Assembly (NCBI GenBank): GCA_035652435.1
Contig: DASRDU010000061.1
Span: forward strand, 44,458-108,457
DNA length: 64,000 nt
Source of the DNA: DASRDU01 sp035652435
Lineage (GTDB): Bacteria; Acidobacteriota; Blastocatellia; RBC074
Reading direction: 5' to 3'
The notes below the pieces were generated by a model. It saw only the letters and a list, made by a program, of their open reading frames with translations. It was not told the origin of the DNA and ran no database searches. Position numbers and translations under genes: made by a program. Below, piece by piece: positions 1-8,563 of the stretch; the first letter of the stretch is position 1; each line of letters begins with the position of its first letter.

Positions 1-152
1 TCACCGTCGTCATCCCCGGCGCGACCAGAGCGGAGCAGGTCGCGAGTAACGCTGCCACTTCGGATCTGCCGCCGCTCGGCGAAGAGACGCACCGGGAACT
101 GCAAAGGTTCTACGAAGAGAAAGTGGCGCAGTCTATTCGCGGCCCCTACTAA
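1..152 (+). CDS. Aldo/keto reductase, C-terminal fragment
   Basis: The window opens inside a reading frame (codons from base 3) that ends with TAA at 150-152. About 49 residues are visible. They begin TVVIPGATRAEQVASN, which is the typical aldo/keto reductase C-terminal segment that follows the last barrel strand (IPG..R.EQV..N) and contacts the NADPH phosphate. The tail then ends in an amphipathic helix. The family reduces aldehydes and ketones with NADPH in the cytoplasm; the substrate cannot be judged because the active site lies outside the window. The next gene starts 35 bases downstream on the same strand, so the two may be co-transcribed. Confidence 0.8.
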   Translation, partial: TVVIPGATRAEQVASNAATSDLPPLGEETHRELQRFYEEKVAQSIRGPY

Positions 153-187
153 CCAGGCATCAGCCATCTCACTCTCGATATCACCCT

Positions 188-1489
188 ATGACAAGTACCC
201 CACCGCCGCAACCGCCGGTCACCAGAAAGGAAATTCTCGGCTGGTGCATGTACGACGTCGCGGATTCCGCCTTCACGACCGTCATCGTCACGGCGCTGTA
301 CGCGCCGTACTACAGCAAAATAGTCGTCGGCGATTCGGGGCGCGCCGACTTTCTGTGGGGGACGGCGGCCTCGATCTCCGAAATCATCGTGGCACTCCTC
401 GCGCCGATCCTCGGGGCCATCGCCGATTTCTCCGGCAGCCGCAAAAAGTTTCTCGCCGTCTGCGCGCTGACGATCATCTTCTTCACGGCCTCGCTCTGGT
501 TCGTCGGACCCGGGATGGTTTACCTGGGGCTCGGGCTCTACATCATCGCCAACATCGGCTTTGCGGGCGGCGGGGTGTTCATTGACAGCTTCCTGCCGGG
601 GATTTCAGACGAGACGAATGCCGGGCGGATTTCGGGGTTCAAATGGGCGATGGGTTACGCGAGCGGGCTGGTGGCGATGGTGCTGTGTTACCCGCTGGCC
701 GGCAACATTGTTGACAACCCGACCCCGCAACAGCTCTCACTCGCGCGGCTGATACCCGTAGTGGTCGCATGTTATTACGCCCTCGCCGTCCTCCCGACGT
801 TCTTCTTCCTGCGTGACCGCAGCACCCCGCAGAAGCTGCCGCCGGGCGAAACTTATCTGACCGTCGGCTTTCACCAGCTCAAACACACGCTCGGCCACCT
901 GCGCCGTTACGGCGAGCTGTTCAAGCTGCTGATCGCGTTTCTGGTTTACAACGACGGCATCGTCACGGTGATCTACTTCGCGGCGCTCTACGCCAGCACG
1001 ACGATCAGGATGACGACCGGCGAGATCGCCGTCATGTTCATTCTCCTGAACGTCGTCGCCGCGGCCGGGGCGTTCTCGTTCGGCTTCGTCGCCGACCGGA
1101 TCGGCCAGAAGCGCACGATCTTCATTTCGCTGACGATCTGGATCGTCGCGGTCACCGTCGCGTATCTGGCCCAGGACCGCACGACTTTTTACGTCGCGGC
1201 CACGCTGGTCGGCATCGGGATGGGCTCATGCCAGTCGGTGACGCGCAGCATGCTCGCGCTGTTCACGCCGAAAAAGAACGCCGCGGAATTTTTCGGCTTC
1301 CTGGGGATCGCGGGCAAGGCGCTCGCCTTCCTCGGCCCCCTCGTCTTCGGCACCGTGTCGAGAACCACCGGCAGCCAGCGCCCGGCGATCCTGTCAATCG
1401 CGGCGTTCTTCATCGTCGGGATGATCCTGCTCTGGTTCGTGGATGAGAAGAAAGGGAAGGAAGCGAGTCTGGTGGCCGTGGATGAGTGA
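188..1489 (+). CDS. MFS transporter, UMF1/Atg22-like family
   Basis: A 433-residue polytopic membrane protein with about twelve hydrophobic helices. The N-terminus GWCMYDVADSAFTTVI is the signature of the Atg22-like (UMF1) branch of the major facilitator superfamily, whose yeast member exports amino acids from the vacuole. A central cytoplasmic loop (roughly residues 215-240, RDRSTPQKLPPGETY) separates two six-helix halves, and the second half contains the usual loop motif FGFVADRIGQKR. The length is normal for the family. The substrate in bacteria is unknown, so only export or uptake of a small solute is inferred. No strong ribosome binding site precedes the ATG. A strong hairpin follows the stop codon. 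Confidence 0.85.
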   Translation: MTSTPPPQPPVTRKEILGWCMYDVADSAFTTVIVTALYAPYYSKIVVGDSGRADFLWGTAASISEIIVALLAPILGAIADFSGSRKKFLAVCALTIIFFTASLWFVGPGMVYLGLGLYIIANIGFAGGGVFIDSFLPGISDETNAGRISGFKWAMGYASGLVAMVLCYPLAGNIVDNPTPQQLSLARLIPVVVACYYALAVLPTFFFLRDRSTPQKLPPGETYLTVGFHQLKHTLGHLRRYGELFKLLIAFLVYNDGIVTVIYFAALYASTTIRMTTGEIAVMFILLNVVAAAGAFSFGFVADRIGQKRTIFISLTIWIVAVTVAYLAQDRTTFYVAATLVGIGMGSCQSVTRSMLALFTPKKNAAEFFGFLGIAGKALAFLGPLVFGTVSRTTGSQRPAILSIAAFFIVGMILLWFVDEKKGKEASLVAVDE

Positions 1490-1514
1490 AGGATAGTAAC
1501 GGAATAATGTGAGA

Positions 1515-1552
1515 GGCGCGGCGAGCGAACAGTAACTGACTCTCGCCGCGCC
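1515..1552. terminator. Bidirectional hairpin between convergent genes
   Basis: A perfect 11-bp stem (1515-1525 pairing with 1542-1552, core GGCGCGGCGAG) has a 16-base loop. It lies between the converging transporter gene and the von Willebrand A gene, so it can end transcription from both sides. There is no good T-run, so a purely intrinsic mechanism is not certain. Confidence 0.6.
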
Positions 1553-1627
1553 CTGCTTCCGTAGCTGATCAGCATCAACCGTTCAGAAGTTTCGAGCCGA
1601 AATACCTGTCTGTTCCCACTATCGCGC

Positions 1628-3076
1628 TTACCTGTCACTCTCTGAGCCCCGGTACTGATTGTATCTTTTGAGAGTGTCCTGATACTTCAGGGCAATCTGC
1701 AACGTTCGCCTGACGTCTTCGTCTTCCAGGTTCGGGTAACGCTGGTTTGTGCCGGCAATCGCGGCCGTGAGCAGATTCTCCGCTTCCCGAAAGCGCCGCG
1801 CCTCGCAGGCCGCCGCCATGTCCCGGATCGCCTCCGCCAGTAAAGCTATACTGTAGTTCTTTCCCACCTCGGGATCTCTCAGCATGTCGCCCGGAGGGCC
1901 GTCTTTCACGGTGATGAATGACTCCTCAATCCTGACGAACTGTTTCTTCCGCCCGAGGTCGTAATAACTGAAGCGGACCCTCACCGGCAGCGGCGAATCG
2001 TCCGGCACGCTTCGCCCGGCCCTGAAGCGTAACAAAACGACCTGGGTCAGGCCGCTGTTCATGTTGTCCAGTCGGAGCGTCAGCCCGCACTTGCGAAAGT
2101 GCGGCTCATAGCCGTAGAGCCGGACCAGTTCCAGCCCCGGATCGTAGTCAATCTCCACATTCGGCTCGGCGGCCACGGGCGAAACCAGGCTCTGGAATTC
2201 CCTGAGAAAGACTTTCTCGATGTCCTGGGCGTCTGCGATGAAATGGAACAGCCCGCGCCCGCTTTTGGCGAGCTGGCGGAGCAGATCCTTATTCAGGTCG
2301 AGGCCGACGCCGATGGTGGAAAGATCAACGCCCAGATCATTGAACCGCAGAGAATCCCGGGCAATCCGCTCCGGGTCAGTCACCCCCCGGTTGGCAATCC
2401 CGTCGGTCAGCAGGATGACTCGATTGGCCGCCTCTTTCCGGCAATTCCTGAGGGCCTCCTGATACCCCAGCATCAGTCCCGCATGAATATTAGTGGAGCC
2501 GCCGGGTTCAATCTGTCGAATCACCCGCCTGACGGCCTCTCGATCTGCGAGGGTGCAGGCCGGCAAGAGGACCTGCGCTTCCGAATCGAAGACGACGATT
2601 GAGAGAATGTCCGTTTCGCGGAGCTGAGAGACCAGTGTCAGCAGGGCGGCTTTGACTCTGGAAATCTTGTCCGCATCGGCCATCGAGCCGCTCCGGTCAA
2701 TCACCAGTGCCACATTGATCGGCGGCAACTGCTCCCGGTCGTTTGCCAGAGCCGTGCTGAACCCGACTTGCAGGACTGCTTCGCGCCCGGCGCCGGTTGT
2801 CTGCTCATTCCCCCAGCGCACATCCATAGCCACCGCCTCGCCGGCCCTCGGGCGCCCGATCTGATGGCGGTGGTAGTTGATGAACTCTTCGACGGCGACC
2901 TCACGCGAGGCGGGAGGCAGTCCCGCCTCGGACAAATAACGGGCGCGGGCAGCGGCGGCCGAGGAAGCCCCTTCCTGCTGCGCCATGGCGGCGCAGGACA
3001 GGGCGAAAAAGAGCAGCGGGAGCGTCAGGAAAACCTGAAAAACGGCGGGCGAAATCCTGTGGGTTGAAATCAGCAT
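1628..3076 (-). CDS. Exported von Willebrand factor A domain protein, YfbK-like
   Basis: 482 residues. An N-terminal signal peptide with hydrophobic core (about 12-32, ending AMAQ) is followed by the YfbK-type N-terminal segment (LPPASREVAVEEFINYH). A von Willebrand A domain then spans about 120-300, with a complete MIDAS site: D127-R-S-G-S-M, a later threonine loop (GGSTNIHAG) and LLTDGIAN. The C-terminal part resembles the extension (DUF3520-like) of E. coli YfbK relatives. Such proteins bind ligands through a metal ion in the periplasm or at the cell surface. It is the last gene of the sigma-factor operon that begins at 6181, which suggests it is a structural or sensing output of that regulon. 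The ligand is unknown. Confidence 0.82.
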   Translation of the reverse strand: MLISTHRISPAVFQVFLTLPLLFFALSCAAMAQQEGASSAAAARARYLSEAGLPPASREVAVEEFINYHRHQIGRPRAGEAVAMDVRWGNEQTTGAGREAVLQVGFSTALANDREQLPPINVALVIDRSGSMADADKISRVKAALLTLVSQLRETDILSIVVFDSEAQVLLPACTLADREAVRRVIRQIEPGGSTNIHAGLMLGYQEALRNCRKEAANRVILLTDGIANRGVTDPERIARDSLRFNDLGVDLSTIGVGLDLNKDLLRQLAKSGRGLFHFIADAQDIEKVFLREFQSLVSPVAAEPNVEIDYDPGLELVRLYGYEPHFRKCGLTLRLDNMNSGLTQVVLLRFRAGRSVPDDSPLPVRVRFSYYDLGRKKQFVRIEESFITVKDGPPGDMLRDPEVGKNYSIALLAEAIRDMAAACEARRFREAENLLTAAIAGTNQRYPNLEDEDVRRTLQIALKYQDTLKRYNQYRGSESDR

Positions 3077-3212
3077 ACATCCTCCGAAAGCACGGGCGGC
3101 GCAATCAACCGCGCGGGCACACGACTCCCCACGGCTTATCGCCGACAGTTAATTTCATCTCCATTCGGGTGAGCGCCCTGCCCGGATGGGCGGGGCCTGT
3201 TGAAGTCGCTGT

Positions 3213-4040
3213 TTACTTGATCTTCCTGGCTGAGACCACCACGATGACCGCCTCATCGGAGGAGCCAAGGTTTGCGGTTCCTACCACGACCTTTTCGCCC
3301 TCATGCAGCACCACCGATGTGTTGATGCCGACATCGGTATACTGAAACGAAGTGCCAGCGCCAACGACCGGCGTCGGCAGCGGAATACTCACATTGAAGC
3401 TGAAATTCTGGAGCCGGATGGACTCCCTTCCACTGGCATCAGTTGCTGATTGGAGGGTGTATCTGTACTTGTAGAAGGACTTGCCGGTGTCAGTCGCTAT
3501 CGGGAAGATCGGGCTGGTAATGCCGCTGGCGTTAACGTTCTCGTAGTTCTGCACGCGATTGAGAAACGTCGTGATGTAACGATAGCCCTGATACTTCAGG
3601 GTCTCCTTCATCTGCGTAATCACCGGCCCCAGCCCCTCCGGGAGGTCAGTTTTATCAGCGGACGTGCGCGACGTGGCGATCAGGTAGAGTTGCACCTCAT
3701 AATTGTCCTGCACAGGCAGCGGATTTCTGGTTTCCGCGACGTCCAGCCGCGCGATCGCGGCTTTGATTGTCGCGATATTTTCCGGGAAATCACGAATCAC
3801 GATTGTCCGCAGCTCACGGTTTGAGTTGACCACCCCACGCTCGCTCGCCAGGAAGCGAACCACGTCCACGATCTGGCTGGGATCTTTATGTTTGACGTCA
3901 ACGATCACCGCCTCCATCCCGGCTGCCGGGGCGTTCGCGGTGGGAGTGGGGATCCTCCTTGAGTCGCTTTGCGCCAATGCCGGCGCGGTCAGGGCAGGCA
4001 GTAAGAGCAGACAGAGTTGTAAGATTGCTTTGAGTTTCAT
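3213..4040 (-). CDS. Exported protein with secretin-N (NolW)-like domain
   Basis: 275 residues with a signal peptide (LCLLLLPALTAPALAQ, cleavage near residue 24). Residues about 45-105 (VDVKHKDPSQIVDVVRFL ... PENIATIKAAIARLDV) match the short N-domain repeat of secretins such as PulD/GspD and NolW, a fold used for packing rings in the outer membrane. The rest has no secretin pore domain, so this is not a secretin itself. It could be a periplasmic partner of one, or a free-standing domain in a surface complex. A GGGAG ribosome binding site sits upstream. It lies between the anti-sigma gene and the VWA gene in the same operon, with gaps of only 23 and 136 bases. Confidence 0.65.
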   Translation of the reverse strand: MKLKAILQLCLLLLPALTAPALAQSDSRRIPTPTANAPAAGMEAVIVDVKHKDPSQIVDVVRFLASERGVVNSNRELRTIVIRDFPENIATIKAAIARLDVAETRNPLPVQDNYEVQLYLIATSRTSADKTDLPEGLGPVITQMKETLKYQGYRYITTFLNRVQNYENVNASGITSPIFPIATDTGKSFYKYRYTLQSATDASGRESIRLQNFSFNVSIPLPTPVVGAGTSFQYTDVGINTSVVLHEGEKVVVGTANLGSSDEAVIVVVSARKIK

Positions 4041-4063
4041 TGTTATCTCCCGGAATGATGAAG

Positions 4064-4891
4064 TTATTCAGTGTCCGCGCGGCGCGGCTCCCTGTTCACG
4101 AACCAGATGATGCGGACGTTCGGATCGCGCGTCTGGATTTCCATTCTGACCTTGTTGTCATCAGACGGCGGTGCTGCTTTGGTGGCAACAGGCGCAACGT
4201 CCGACGGCAGTTGAGAATCATTTTCTGTGTCCGGCCCGGCAAGCGGTTCCGACTGAAGCATCGTCAGCCCCTTCACCAGACTGCTTTGATCAACGCCCAG
4301 CTCGGTGACTGGCACTGCGGGCGGCAGTGCGGGAGCAGGTACAGGCTGTTCGCCAGAAGAAGCTATCAGATCCGGCACGGCTTCGGCTTTCCTTTTCGGC
4401 GCGGCTGACCTGCTGCGGTGTCGCGGTGCAGAATTAACTCTCGCCGTATCGTTCTGCGGCAAGGGTTCCTGCTGAGCTTTTCCGCCAGAGTTGCCGCCAG
4501 TTCTTTCAGGCCGCCTTTTCGCGATGGGCGGGCTCGTGCCGTTCGGTTTGAAGTAAAGCCAGGCTCCTGATCCGGCAAGCAGCACCAGCACGGCCACGAG
4601 CGTCGCGTACTGCCAGCGCAATGGCCTGAAGAACTGGCTCCAGAAACCGTTGGCTGCCGGCCTGAGCGTGATCTCGCTCATCACCGAGCGGCGCAGGTCG
4701 GCGAGCATCGCTTCTGAAAACTCATCCGCACGCGCGGCGCGCAGCGCGTGCTGGCTCTCCCGCAAATCATCCGCGAACTGGTGGCACGGCTCACAGAGCG
4801 TCAGATGACTGGCGACCTTCGCGGATTCACGCTCCGCGAGGTCGCCTTCGACATACAGGGCAATCAGTTGTTCGTACTTCTGACAGTTCAT
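4064..4891 (-). CDS. Membrane-anchored zinc-finger anti-sigma factor
   Basis: 275 residues from the ATG at 4891. A longer frame exists upstream, but this start fits the zinc-finger N-terminus (MNCQKYEQLIALYVEGDL) and a GGGAG ribosome binding site, and it avoids overlap with the gene before. The segment HLTLCEPC is the H-x3-C-x2-C metal motif of ZAS-type anti-sigma factors. One transmembrane helix lies near residues 96-115 (YATLVAVLVLLAGSGAWLYF), followed by a long proline- and charge-rich periplasmic tail. It probably holds the sigma factor encoded at 5531-6181 inactive at the membrane and releases it on an envelope signal. No protease partner lies nearby. Confidence 0.85.
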   Translation of the reverse strand: MNCQKYEQLIALYVEGDLAERESAKVASHLTLCEPCHQFADDLRESQHALRAARADEFSEAMLADLRRSVMSEITLRPAANGFWSQFFRPLRWQYATLVAVLVLLAGSGAWLYFKPNGTSPPIAKRRPERTGGNSGGKAQQEPLPQNDTARVNSAPRHRSRSAAPKRKAEAVPDLIASSGEQPVPAPALPPAVPVTELGVDQSSLVKGLTMLQSEPLAGPDTENDSQLPSDVAPVATKAAPPSDDNKVRMEIQTRDPNVRIIWFVNREPRRADTE

Positions 4892-4907
4892 AACTCCCAC
4901 CAGCTTT

Positions 4908-5534
4908 TCATTTCTGGGCCGGGAGCCCCGGCTCCAGTCTGTTCTGGTAAAGCAGCCGCCCGATTTTGCGATCCTGCTCAAGCACCGTCCGGTAAATCCA
5001 CGTGTAATGATCCGTACACCAGAACTCGATCACCTGTCTGGCCTTCAGCTCCCCCATCAGTTCCCTGTCGGCCTGATACTCCAGCCAGTTGACGATCAGA
5101 TGATGGTAAGTTGATTCCTCACTGTCCCCGCCTTCAAGCGAGCCGAACGGGACTTTCGGGAAGAGCGCGAGCAGTTCCTTAACGACCGCCTCCGTCTTCT
5201 CCTCGTTCTGCGTCAGGAACCAGTGCAGCTGTTCATTCACGAAGGTCGAGAGCAGCAGTTCATCGTCCTTCAGGTGCCGCACGCTGAGCGTCAATACGGG
5301 ATGGCTGTGCGGGATCACGCTGCGGTCGCTGTCAATCGCAAGCTTCCTCGTGAAAACCCACTTCGACAGGTCGTGCGCCGCTACGAGCCTCTGCAACTGC
5401 TCCCTGGTCTGAAGCTCCTTCTGATCATTGTGCCTGAGTGTGATCTCGAATTTCTCCTGCCCGACCAGGGCGATGACCATTGAGTTCAGTGCCAGCAGGG
5501 CCGTCAGATGAATTGTCGTCTGTCTCGTCATCAT
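4908..5534 (-). CDS. Hypothetical exported protein in sigma-factor operon
   Basis: 208 residues with no recognised family. The first 25 residues (MMTRQTTIHLTALLALNSMVIALVG) look like a signal peptide or membrane anchor, after which the protein is soluble. It is rich in histidine, tryptophan and acidic residues, including FVNEQLHWFL and YHHLIVNWLEYQADREL, which could form a metal site, but no classical motif is present. Its start overlaps the stop of the sigma-factor gene by 4 bases (ATGA type), so translation of the two is coupled. It lies 16 bases before the anti-sigma gene. That position would suit an accessory sensor for the sigma/anti-sigma pair. Function is unknown. Confidence 0.7.
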   Translation of the reverse strand: MMTRQTTIHLTALLALNSMVIALVGQEKFEITLRHNDQKELQTREQLQRLVAAHDLSKWVFTRKLAIDSDRSVIPHSHPVLTLSVRHLKDDELLLSTFVNEQLHWFLTQNEEKTEAVVKELLALFPKVPFGSLEGGDSEESTYHHLIVNWLEYQADRELMGELKARQVIEFWCTDHYTWIYRTVLEQDRKIGRLLYQNRLEPGLPAQK

Positions 5535-6181
5535 TTCCCCCTGCCGAGTACCTTGTCGCGGTACCTCTTGATCCTGACCCGCGCCATGCTGATCTGGCTG
5601 CGGACGGTGGATTCGCTGGTCCTGAGGATGCGCGCCACTTCCCTGGTTTCCAACCCAACAATGTCCCTGAGGACGACGGCGGCGCGTTCCTTTTCAGGCA
5701 ACGTGGCGAGCGCGGCGGCGATGATCTGTTTTTCCTGAGCCCTGCCGATTTCGCCCTCAACGTCGTGATGCGCGGCCAGATGATCGAGCCTGCCCTGCTC
5801 GTGTTCCTGTTCGAGCGAGAGGGTTGAGCCCGAGCGGCGGCGGCGACCGATGTCGCGGCAGACATTTACCGTCACGCGGTAGAGCCACGGCGACAACGCC
5901 CTCTCTTCGTCGAAACGGTGCAGGTATTTGTGCAGCCGGAGGAAGACCTCCTGAGCGGCGTCCCGCGCGTCGTCACTGTTGCCGAGCAGGCGGCCGGCAA
6001 TGCCCAGCACCTGCCGCTGGTAAAGCAGAATGATCTCCTCAAAGGCGTCCGCCTCGCCGCCGCGGGCGCGCGCCACGAGCGATGCGAGCGCCGCGGGGGC
6101 AGCCGGGCCGCCCTGCTCATCTTCGCGGCGCTCGGCCATCGCGGAGATGGCAGCGAGGTTGATCGTTAATTCGTTTTGCAT
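5531..6181 (-). CDS. ECF-type RNA polymerase sigma factor
   Basis: 216 residues with the two-domain layout of extracytoplasmic-function sigma factors. Sigma region 2 (about 47-115) contains ILLYQRQVLGIAGRLLGN, DDARDAAQEVFLRLHKYL and SPWLYRVTVNVCRDIGRRRR. Region 4 (about 155-208) contains LATLPEKERAAVVLRDIVGL and a helix-turn-helix, ARILRTSESTVRSQISMAR. The glycine/alanine-rich N-terminal 35 residues are not conserved. It is the first gene of a five-gene operon with its anti-sigma factor two genes downstream, the usual arrangement for autoregulated ECF systems. A TATAAG hexamer lies about 40 bases upstream of the start, but no convincing -35 or ECF-type promoter was found. Confidence 0.92.
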   Translation of the reverse strand: MQNELTINLAAISAMAERREDEQGGPAAPAALASLVARARGGEADAFEEIILLYQRQVLGIAGRLLGNSDDARDAAQEVFLRLHKYLHRFDEERALSPWLYRVTVNVCRDIGRRRRSGSTLSLEQEHEQGRLDHLAAHHDVEGEIGRAQEKQIIAAALATLPEKERAAVVLRDIVGLETREVARILRTSESTVRSQISMARVRIKRYRDKVLGRGK

Positions 6182-6267
6182 CCAGTGCCCGTTTCACCCG
6201 GCTTGCGTCTGTCACTTACTTATACTGCCGGGCAGGGCAAATCGTTGAGTTATTTTTTGAAGGGATA

Positions 6268-7053
6268 TTAGAGCAGTTGTTTGGAAAGATGGGCGCCGGA
6301 CGTTGCAGGATTGATCAGCCTCCCCCCTGACCTCGCCACCTGAGCGACGATAAAATGAGTCGCACAAAGTCCCAGCCCGATCCCGAAGGCCAGCATTAAA
6401 TTATGAGCGAATGAAATGGCGGTAAAGAAAACCACCATGCTCAGGCCGAGGTAAATCGCAGCCGCATTCAGCCGCCAGGGTTTTCGCACGGCGGTGAAAA
6501 TCACCAGGCTCACGACGAACCAGCCGGCAAAGTTGCGCGCCGGGATGCCGTAATAATCCCCGGCCTGTTCCCAGCGCCAGTACCCGAGCTGCCCGGCGGC
6601 GAGCGGGTCAATCACCAGATCAATCGCGGTCATCCATGCGCCGGCAACCAGAACGTCAAGCCACGCGGGCAGCCTGAAGGGTTGCAGCATCTGCCTGAGG
6701 TAAGCGACCAGCACGAACCACGCGCAGGCCATCACGACCGGCACGCCGAGCAACTGCGGCTGCAGAACCGAAGTGTAACGGTAAACGCCGAACAGGAAGC
6801 CGGACTGCACGCCAACCGCCTCAGCCGTCAGGCCGAGCAGACCGATCACCAGCAGTTTCCACCAGTCGTTTTTCGCCGTCGTCACAAAGACGATCAGGCC
6901 GGAGAGAAAAAGAAAGAGCGGCGATGCCCAGGATGCGTTCGTCGGCGGCGCGCCGCGCAGCAGGTGCGAGCCGATGCCGCCCGCCCACATCACCAGGTAA
7001 ATGGCAATCAGCAGATAAAAGGCCGTTCTGGTCGCAATGCTATGCGCGTTCAT
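6268..7053 (-). CDS. cruF: Carotenoid 1,2-hydratase, CruF-like (DUF422)
   Basis: 261 residues and about seven transmembrane helices. The pattern TAEAVGVQSGFLFGVYRYT and the later AIDLVIDPLAAGQLGYWRWE are hallmarks of the CruF/DUF422 family. Its members add water across the psi end of gamma-carotene or lycopene to give a 1'-hydroxy group, as in myxoxanthophyll, deinoxanthin and bacterioruberin synthesis. It is the last gene of the carotenoid operon and overlaps the end of the second desaturase gene by 14 bases. Together with the neighbouring glycosyltransferase and desaturase it suggests a hydroxylated, glycosylated carotenoid end group. The exact substrate cannot be read from sequence. Confidence 0.85.
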   Translation of the reverse strand: MNAHSIATRTAFYLLIAIYLVMWAGGIGSHLLRGAPPTNASWASPLFLFLSGLIVFVTTAKNDWWKLLVIGLLGLTAEAVGVQSGFLFGVYRYTSVLQPQLLGVPVVMACAWFVLVAYLRQMLQPFRLPAWLDVLVAGAWMTAIDLVIDPLAAGQLGYWRWEQAGDYYGIPARNFAGWFVVSLVIFTAVRKPWRLNAAAIYLGLSMVVFFTAISFAHNLMLAFGIGLGLCATHFIVAQVARSGGRLINPATSGAHLSKQLL

Positions 7054-8521
7054 ACCTGCCGATCAGTTCGGTCGTGATCTGCGCGGAACGCAGGACTATC
7101 GGCGTCCCCCCGCCCGGGTGCGTGCTGCCGCCGACGTAATAGAGGCCCTGATATTTCCGGTCCTTGTTCGGCGGGCGCAGGAAGGCTTTCCGCCAGCCCT
7201 GCGAGTGCGTGCCGTAAATCGCGCCGCCGGGCATCAGGTAACGGCTGCCGAGCCGCCGCGGAGTCCAGACGTCGGAAACGACTATTTCGTTTTCAATGTC
7301 GGGGAACCCTCCGCGCCGCAATCTGGCCATCACACGCCGCCGCGCTTCACGGATGTCTCCTTCATTCCACTCACCATCATTCGCCGGGGCGTTCGCCATG
7401 ACGAATAAAATCTCCCCTTCATCCGGCACGATTGAACGGTCACTGCGGCTCGGCGCGTTGACGTAAACCGTCGGGTCTTCGGGGAAGCGGCGCTCATCCC
7501 AGAGCTGCGCAAACTCCCTTCCATAATCAGCCGAAAAGAAGACCTGATGGTGATGGATTTCGGGCATCGTGCGCTTCACGCCGAACAGGAATACGAGCCC
7601 TGACATTGATCTTTCCGCTGGCGGCATGGGGTGAGCCTTCAGATGCCCATTCCCGTTTGCAATCAGGGCCGGGACATTCGACGCATCGCCGTTCATCACG
7701 ATCACATCCGCGGGCAGCCTGGTGCCGTCAGCCAGTTGCACGCCTGTGACCCTGCCGCCGTCCTGTTCAATCCGCGCCACTTCGGCTTTGAGCAGCATCG
7801 TGACCCGCAACTGCCCGGCGAACTCAAGCAGAGTTTCGACCAGACGGTACAGGCCGCCTTTGATGTACCACCCGCCGAACGCGTATTCGATGAAGGGAAT
7901 TACTGCCAGCGTCGCCGGCGACTTGTAAGGCGATGAACCGACGTAAGTCGGGTAACGGTCGAAAAGCTGTTGCAGGTGCGGGCTGCTGAAGTGCGCGGCG
8001 ACGGCTTTGTGATAATTGCCCCACGCGTAGCGCCACGGCATCTGCGTCAACCCGGCCGGATTCGTCGCATTCATCCAGTCGAGCGGACGGCGGCGCAGGA
8101 AGGTATCCTTCGACACCTCATAGAGCCGCGAACCGAGTTCCATAAACCTGAAGAACCCGTCAACGTCGCGCCGGTCAAGCTGCCTGACTGTTCCGAGCCA
8201 TTCGGGCATGTTTGTTGTGTGAACAAACTGCGTCCCGTCGTCATACGAATAGGCCGCAATCGGGTGCAACCGCATCAGTTCCAGATGATCTTCAAGGCGG
8301 CTGCCGAGGGCTTCAAACAGTTCGGCAAAAACCCAGGGCATAGTGACGAGCGACGGCCCCGTGTCGAAGCGAAACCCGCGCTCGCACCACCGGTTCATCT
8401 TGCCGCCGAAACTGCCGCCCGCTTCGCAAACGGTCACATTCCACCCTTGGGCTGCAAGCCGCAAGCTTGTCGCCAAGCCACCAAGCCCGCCTCCGATGAT
8501 TACTACTCTGCGTTGACTCAT
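7040..8521 (-). CDS. CrtI-type carotenoid desaturase (CrtD-like candidate)
   Basis: 493 residues. The N-terminal Rossmann motif RVVIIGGGLGGLATSLRLA (residues 4-22) binds FAD. FDTGPSLVTMPWVFAELF and the C-terminal GGSTHPGGGTPIVLRSA are diagnostic of the CrtI/CrtD/CrtO family. The operon has a second family member at 11473-13050. Since this copy is translationally coupled to a CruF-like hydratase, the likeliest role is 3,4-desaturation of a 1-hydroxycarotenoid (CrtD type), leaving general phytoene desaturation to the other copy. That split of roles is inferred from context, not from residues. It acts at the membrane surface. Confidence 0.85.
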   Translation of the reverse strand: MSQRRVVIIGGGLGGLATSLRLAAQGWNVTVCEAGGSFGGKMNRWCERGFRFDTGPSLVTMPWVFAELFEALGSRLEDHLELMRLHPIAAYSYDDGTQFVHTTNMPEWLGTVRQLDRRDVDGFFRFMELGSRLYEVSKDTFLRRRPLDWMNATNPAGLTQMPWRYAWGNYHKAVAAHFSSPHLQQLFDRYPTYVGSSPYKSPATLAVIPFIEYAFGGWYIKGGLYRLVETLLEFAGQLRVTMLLKAEVARIEQDGGRVTGVQLADGTRLPADVIVMNGDASNVPALIANGNGHLKAHPMPPAERSMSGLVFLFGVKRTMPEIHHHQVFFSADYGREFAQLWDERRFPEDPTVYVNAPSRSDRSIVPDEGEILFVMANAPANDGEWNEGDIREARRRVMARLRRGGFPDIENEIVVSDVWTPRRLGSRYLMPGGAIYGTHSQGWRKAFLRPPNKDRKYQGLYYVGGSTHPGGGTPIVLRSAQITTELIGRYERA

Positions 8522-8540
8522 AAAACCCGGGACGCTGAAG

Positions 8541-8561
8541 CCGGATCAAAAAGGAATCCGG
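8541..8561 (-). terminator. Small hairpin after glycosyltransferase gene
   Basis: A 6-bp stem (CCGGAT at 8541 pairing with ATCCGG ending at 8561) and a 9-base A-rich loop lie in the 42-base gap between the glycosyltransferase stop and the desaturase start. In mid-operon it is more likely to tune RNA stability or cause partial termination than to stop transcription fully. Confidence 0.3.
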
Positions 8562-8563
8562 AT

